The notes under the pieces were generated by a model. It did not search any database and was not told where the DNA came from. It saw only the letters and a program-made list of their open reading frames with translations. Of a DNA stretch of 64,000 bases, positions 60,485 to 64,000 are shown piece by piece (position 1 is the first letter of the stretch; the number at the start of each line of letters is the position of its first letter). The DNA comes from Deltaproteobacteria bacterium (lineage in GTDB: Bacteria; UBA10199; DSSB01; JACPFA01): NCBI GenBank assembly GCA_016183235.1, contig JACPFA010000047.1:1-64000 (forward strand), given 5' to 3'. The position numbers and the translations under genes are program-made.

Positions 60485-61828
60485 TCAATACGTTTGCACG
60501 GCCTTCAACACGCCTGGACTGGCTTGAATGATAAAAAGGTCTGGCCCACTAAAATCAGTGCCCGGAGTCCCTGGCCTAAAGGCAATCGGGCCAACCCCTG
60601 TTACCCCAGGATTATCGGTTTCTGTAAAATCTAATACTTCTGATAGTAAGGGATAATTGGCATCACCCAAATCTATCCCAAAAATTTTATTGTCGTTAAA
60701 ACTAGCCACCGCCAGCAATTCACCATCGGCTCGCACGGCCATGTCACTAATAAATTGCAACTGGGTTTGTTGACTGCCTAAATAAATAGGATTACTCGCA
60801 CCACGCACCGTGGTCATAGCATTGAGATCAATCGCATAACATTTGTTTTCCATATAACTGCCAATAAATCCCAAATTATCTTCGGCAGCATAGGCTATTT
60901 TTTTGAACGTCAAACCTACCATGCCCATATTAAGCGAAGTAAGGGTTGTTAAAGTTGTGGTGTTCAACCGATCTAAGAGTGAAGGTGTCGTAGGAACTGG
61001 TTTAAAACCTTCATCGTATTTAAAATCTCCCGAATTGGTGATGATCAAATCACCAACCTTGCTTAAAAGCAGGCCGGTGGGATTAAATCCGCTCACCTCA
61101 AGATAAGGGGTGGCAGCGATCGTCAAGTAGGGTGAACTGTCGTGCAAATCATAAAGACGCAAAATGCCCTTGGCGCGATATGTTGTACCCGTTGCTGTGA
61201 AATACAAATTGGCCATGCTGACAAAAACCTTATTTTGTGACACAACTACATCTGAAGCAAAAGAAGGGCTGAAATTGCCTGATAAAGAAATTTCTTGGTC
61301 CCCGTCACCATCTGTATCCACAGCCTCCGAAAGCAACAAAGGTTGTTTCAATTTAAAAACATCGGCCAGTGAGACCGCTTGCAAAATTTGGCCGCTGGTT
61401 GGATTAAAATAAACCAGGCTTGCCCCAGTTAATAAAAACCCTTGGGTGGGGCTTAAAAAGAAAGACCCAACTCCAAAATCAAGACTTGACCCCTTTGGCA
61501 AGGTACCAAGATCAAGTCCAAAAAATTTGAGGCTCGCTTGGAGATTGTTTAAATCAATCGGGACCAAGTAAGGAGGTTCAGCCAGCGTAATAAACGCTGT
61601 ATCTCGCATCCCGTCAATATTGGGGATATCGATATCAGCGGGAAACAACGACCCCAGGTTTAAACTGCCACAACTTCCTGCCAATTGTTTGCCATCATCA
61701 GCAACCGGTTTACAAGGCGCCGTGCTACTAAATTGTTCCTCGGTATTTTCTTGGGTGATAATCCCCCCACCACAACCCACAAAGAAAAATAAAATGATTA
61801 GTATAGAATATCGTTTTATCTTGTTCAT
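60485..61828 (-). CDS. Beta-propeller-like lipoprotein next to BtuB (BtuG-like candidate)
   Basis: 447 aa. Start at MNKIKRYSIL with AGGAG 8 nt upstream; the longer frame runs into repeats. Signal peptide and lipobox FFVGC. The mature part has recurring blade-like units: AFITLAEPPYLVPIDL, GASLVYFNPTSGQIL, VVVSQNKVFVSMANLYF, ILRLYDL, NPTGLLLSKVGDLIITNSG, FISDMAVRADGELLAVASFNDNKIFGIDL. This is a YVTN-type propeller layout. It directly follows the riboswitch-controlled receptor gene. In Bacteroidetes, BtuG is a propeller lipoprotein that captures B12 over BtuB; the same role is inferred here, without sequence proof. Confidence 0.68.
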   Translation of the reverse strand: MNKIKRYSILIILFFFVGCGGGIITQENTEEQFSSTAPCKPVADDGKQLAGSCGSLNLGSLFPADIDIPNIDGMRDTAFITLAEPPYLVPIDLNNLQASLKFFGLDLGTLPKGSSLDFGVGSFFLSPTQGFLLTGASLVYFNPTSGQILQAVSLADVFKLKQPLLLSEAVDTDGDGDQEISLSGNFSPSFASDVVVSQNKVFVSMANLYFTATGTTYRAKGILRLYDLHDSSPYLTIAATPYLEVSGFNPTGLLLSKVGDLIITNSGDFKYDEGFKPVPTTPSLLDRLNTTTLTTLTSLNMGMVGLTFKKIAYAAEDNLGFIGSYMENKCYAIDLNAMTTVRGASNPIYLGSQQTQLQFISDMAVRADGELLAVASFNDNKIFGIDLGDANYPLLSEVLDFTETDNPGVTGVGPIAFRPGTPGTDFSGPDLFIIQASPGVLKAVQTY

Positions 61829-61855
61829 ATTTGTTACTCCTATTATCAATGTCAT

Positions 61856-61922
61856 ATATGGATCCCGGCTCGAGGGCCGGGATGACGTAATGCCGTCATG
61901 CCGGACTTGATCCGGCATCCAT
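61856..61922. repeat. Two dispersed palindromes after btuB
   Basis: GGATCCCGGC/GCCGGGATGAC and TCATGCCGGA/TCCGGCAT hairpins lie between the btuB stop and the next gene start. Both belong to the dispersed family seen elsewhere in the window. Confidence 0.7.
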
Positions 61923-61923
61923 T

Positions 61924-63861
61924 TTAACTCTTATATCCCACCGTCACATACGCCTGTATTCCCGGCAGCGGGAATCCACGCGCATCTAACGTCGACACAT
62001 TGCTAACGTTTTTTACCTGTACGGTTAAAAAATAAAATTTTTTGAATTTAAGCGTCCCGCCTACATCCACGAGGGTTCGATTTTTAATAAAAGTCGTATT
62101 GGCAAAATCGATCGGCAAATCATCCACCCAATTGACTTCTGCAAATAAAACACCCCAAGCGTTACTCAATTCAATCGAGCCATTAATTTTATGCCGGGGG
62201 CGACCAGGAAGTTGAGCCGAACTATTTTCAAAACTAGAATCTAAAAAAGTATAATTGCCTTTTAATTCCAAAAAAGAAAAAGGCTGCACCGTAAGATTGG
62301 TTTCTACTCCTTGGGTCACAAGATCGTTGGTGTTGATCGGTGCAATCGTATAGGCACTCACCGGTACAAAAATAATTGAATTGGCGATGTCATTACGAAA
62401 GTAAACGACTTCGGCCTCTAATTTAGAAAATTTTACCCCCACCCCCCCATCAAAATTAAAAGCTGATTCTTTTGATAATTGAGGATTGCCCCGCAGGTAA
62501 CCAAGATTGGGCAAATAAAGTTCGGTAAAATTAGGAAACCGAAAAGAATTGCCAACATTAATTTTAAAATAAAGATGAGCTATGGGTTTTAAAATGATTC
62601 CCAAATGCCCTGCCCACTCACTGCCAAAATCTAAGGCGTGCTGAAAACGTAAACTGGGGTTTAAATAAAGTTTTTCCTGCCATAGCGAGATTTCATCTTG
62701 CAGTAATAGGGCATTGCTAAGTCGAGTTTTATTTCCAATGGCCGCAGCGCCACCTTGCAAATAATCATCACGAAAATAATCGACTCCCAATTCATACAAA
62801 AGTTTAAAGGCATGATTGTGTTTGGCAAAGGTCTTGAAATAATCCGCACTCGCTTGTTGGGTAAAGTTGACATTGAGATAAGTGACATCAATCGCCCCAC
62901 CTAAGGCTGGGGTCAGGTCCATAAAATGACTGCGGCTTAAATTAACCGATGGTAAAAAGGTAAGGTTAAGATTTTGCATCCCAACATTGTGCCCCATCCA
63001 TTTTAACCCCATGGTATTACGCGCTAAATTTTCATGGGCATTGAGAGGCAACCCTTCAATGACTTGGGCTTCTGTGCCAGGGATATCACGATCGCTGTAA
63101 TAGAGATTATTGACCCAAGTGGCTGACCAATTTTTGTTGATAGCAAAATCAAACCGCGAAAATAAATTTTCGCTCAAAATAGCATTGTTTTCGCGAGTAA
63201 AAGTTTGGCCGCCTCCAAACGCACGGCCCCCAATGGTTAGCGGAGTCGATTTAAATTTAAAATCACCTTGAGAATTTAAATGCGTATGATTGATTTGAAA
63301 TCCCCATTTTTCAAAGCGCTTACTGATTCCCCCATCCAGGCGTGCTGTCCAAAAAGAACCTCCTGTTAAAGCCAAATGATAATCTTTTTCTCCCACGGCT
63401 TGCTGGCTCACAATATTCACCACTCCCCCAATGGCATCGCCACCAAAACGACTGCTCCCCCCACCACGAATGACCTCCACTCGATCCGCCGCGTTCAAGG
63501 GCAGTGTCGAAAAATCAAGTGAATACCCCTGCGGCGTATTGATACGAATGCCATCCACAAATACCGCCACTTGTTCACTACTAGATCCACGGATCTGCAA
63601 GGTCGTGTAATGCCCCAGGCCACTGGTTTCTTTGGTGTAAACCCCGACTTCTTTAGTTAAGACCTCGGGCAAAGTACGCATTTGCAGTTTAAATTTTTTA
63701 GGTTGAATAATAGAAGAAAAAGCCGAGGGTTTTTCTAAAGATTCTTTAGAAATTTCTTCTTCGGCTACAATCTCACCTAAATCCGCTTCGCCTGACAAAG
63801 GCGGTTCAGCCCAAGCAAGACAAGAAAACAAAAATATAAATAAAATAGCGACCGCGCCCAT
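61924..63861 (-). CDS. btuB: TonB-dependent outer-membrane receptor, probable cobalamin receptor
   Basis: A 645-aa TonB-dependent transporter. Signal peptide (AILFIFLFSCLAWAEPP), an acidic N-terminus, a plug domain (LPEVLTKEVGVYTKETSGLGHYTTLQIRGSSSEQVAVFVDGIRINTPQG, RVEVIRGGGSSRFGGDAIGGVVNIVS) and a 22-strand barrel. The barrel has the FRFPNFTELYLPNLGYLRGNPQL segment typical of BtuB/FecA-like proteins and ends FPLPGIQAYVTVGYKS. A cobalamin riboswitch lies 39 nt upstream, so B12 or a related corrinoid is the likely substrate. It heads a unit with two lipoprotein genes. Confidence 0.9.
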   Translation of the reverse strand: MGAVAILFIFLFSCLAWAEPPLSGEADLGEIVAEEEISKESLEKPSAFSSIIQPKKFKLQMRTLPEVLTKEVGVYTKETSGLGHYTTLQIRGSSSEQVAVFVDGIRINTPQGYSLDFSTLPLNAADRVEVIRGGGSSRFGGDAIGGVVNIVSQQAVGEKDYHLALTGGSFWTARLDGGISKRFEKWGFQINHTHLNSQGDFKFKSTPLTIGGRAFGGGQTFTRENNAILSENLFSRFDFAINKNWSATWVNNLYYSDRDIPGTEAQVIEGLPLNAHENLARNTMGLKWMGHNVGMQNLNLTFLPSVNLSRSHFMDLTPALGGAIDVTYLNVNFTQQASADYFKTFAKHNHAFKLLYELGVDYFRDDYLQGGAAAIGNKTRLSNALLLQDEISLWQEKLYLNPSLRFQHALDFGSEWAGHLGIILKPIAHLYFKINVGNSFRFPNFTELYLPNLGYLRGNPQLSKESAFNFDGGVGVKFSKLEAEVVYFRNDIANSIIFVPVSAYTIAPINTNDLVTQGVETNLTVQPFSFLELKGNYTFLDSSFENSSAQLPGRPRHKINGSIELSNAWGVLFAEVNWVDDLPIDFANTTFIKNRTLVDVGGTLKFKKFYFLTVQVKNVSNVSTLDARGFPLPGIQAYVTVGYKS

Positions 63862-63899
63862 CTCTCAAGCCCACGAAGAGATAAGTTATAGTTGAACTT

Positions 63900-64000
63900 T
63901 GTGCTAGGTCTCCTGGCTTAAGAGATTTCTTCAAGCCTTCCCATCTTGAATGGACAGTGGCTGTTTTTTGAAGAAACGTTTTTCTCTATTACAGTGGCGG
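63900..64000 (-). ncRNA. Cobalamin riboswitch (3' part; rest beyond window)
   Basis: Read on the minus strand, GCCACTGT (63954-63961), GGGAAGG (63936-63942) and AGCCAGGAGACCTAGC (63902-63917) occur in the order and spacing of the conserved cobalamin-riboswitch core, ending in the B12 box. A further GCCACTGT begins near 63998. It precedes the btuB ATG by 39 nt and should repress the receptor operon when adenosylcobalamin is abundant. The 5' portion lies outside the window. Confidence 0.9.

Noticed and set aside
1-64000. tRNA or rRNA genes
   Set aside because: No T-loop GGTTCGA-type sequences with acceptor stems or rRNA-like stretches were found in the gaps by eye.

Overview
The window (GC in the mid-40s by eye) comes from a Gram-negative, diderm bacterium. 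It encodes an Omp85/TamA-type barrel protein with a TamB-type partner, a TonB-dependent receptor, TonB, many lipoproteins and a meso-DAP-type MurE. The long-form HisG, a Tat-exported Fe-S protein with a multihaem cytochrome and NrfD partner, and a thrombospondin-type-3 surface protein with a Cys-containing C-terminal sorting tail suggest a deltaproteobacteria-like lineage. That placement is an inference.

Layout. 1-3.2 kb: two palindromic intergenic elements, then a B12-type ABC importer (BtuD-BtuC-BtuF-like, minus strand). 3.2-12.2 kb: a TPR protein, two divergent lipoprotein genes, and an overlapping tamB-tamA pair. 12.2-24.4 kb: mixed genes, including an FHA protein, the thrombospondin-repeat surface protein, a degenerate methyltransferase, RidA, a lone receiver, TonB, YraN, a putative EF-hand/HExxH peptidase, a slipin, and a three-gene membrane redox module. 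24.4-47.7 kb: a complete division and cell-wall (dcw) operon on the minus strand, reading mraZ-STAS-rsmH-ftsL-ftsI-murE-murF-mraY-murD-ftsW-[DUF1016 nuclease]-murG-murC-murB-ddl-ftsQ-ftsA-ftsZ-ftsK-trmJ. It has a visible promoter, in-phase MraZ boxes and three DnaA boxes at its head. 47.8-54.2 kb: hisG, a CPBP peptidase, the AmmeMemoRadiSam trio, and a DUF4143 ATPase with two operator-like palindromes. 54.2-64 kb: secreted proteins and lipoproteins, ending in a cobalamin-riboswitch-controlled TonB-dependent receptor followed by two surface lipoproteins.

Two themes stand out. First, the riboswitch/receptor/beta-propeller lipoprotein/surface lipoprotein order resembles the BtuB-BtuG(-BtuH) B12-capture loci of Bacteroidetes. 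The BtuFCD-like importer and a TonB lie elsewhere in the window, so most of a B12 uptake route can be read here. Second, the genome is littered with repeats. There are short 'CCCGGGATGAC' and 'CATTGCGAG' palindromes, and 140-275 bp inverted-repeat elements in intergenic gaps whose long arms differ in sequence but stay paired. Some copies have run into coding frames (BtuF N-terminus, TonB linker, the 3' end of a TPR gene) or sit inside the dcw operon. No rRNA, tRNA or CRISPR array was seen.
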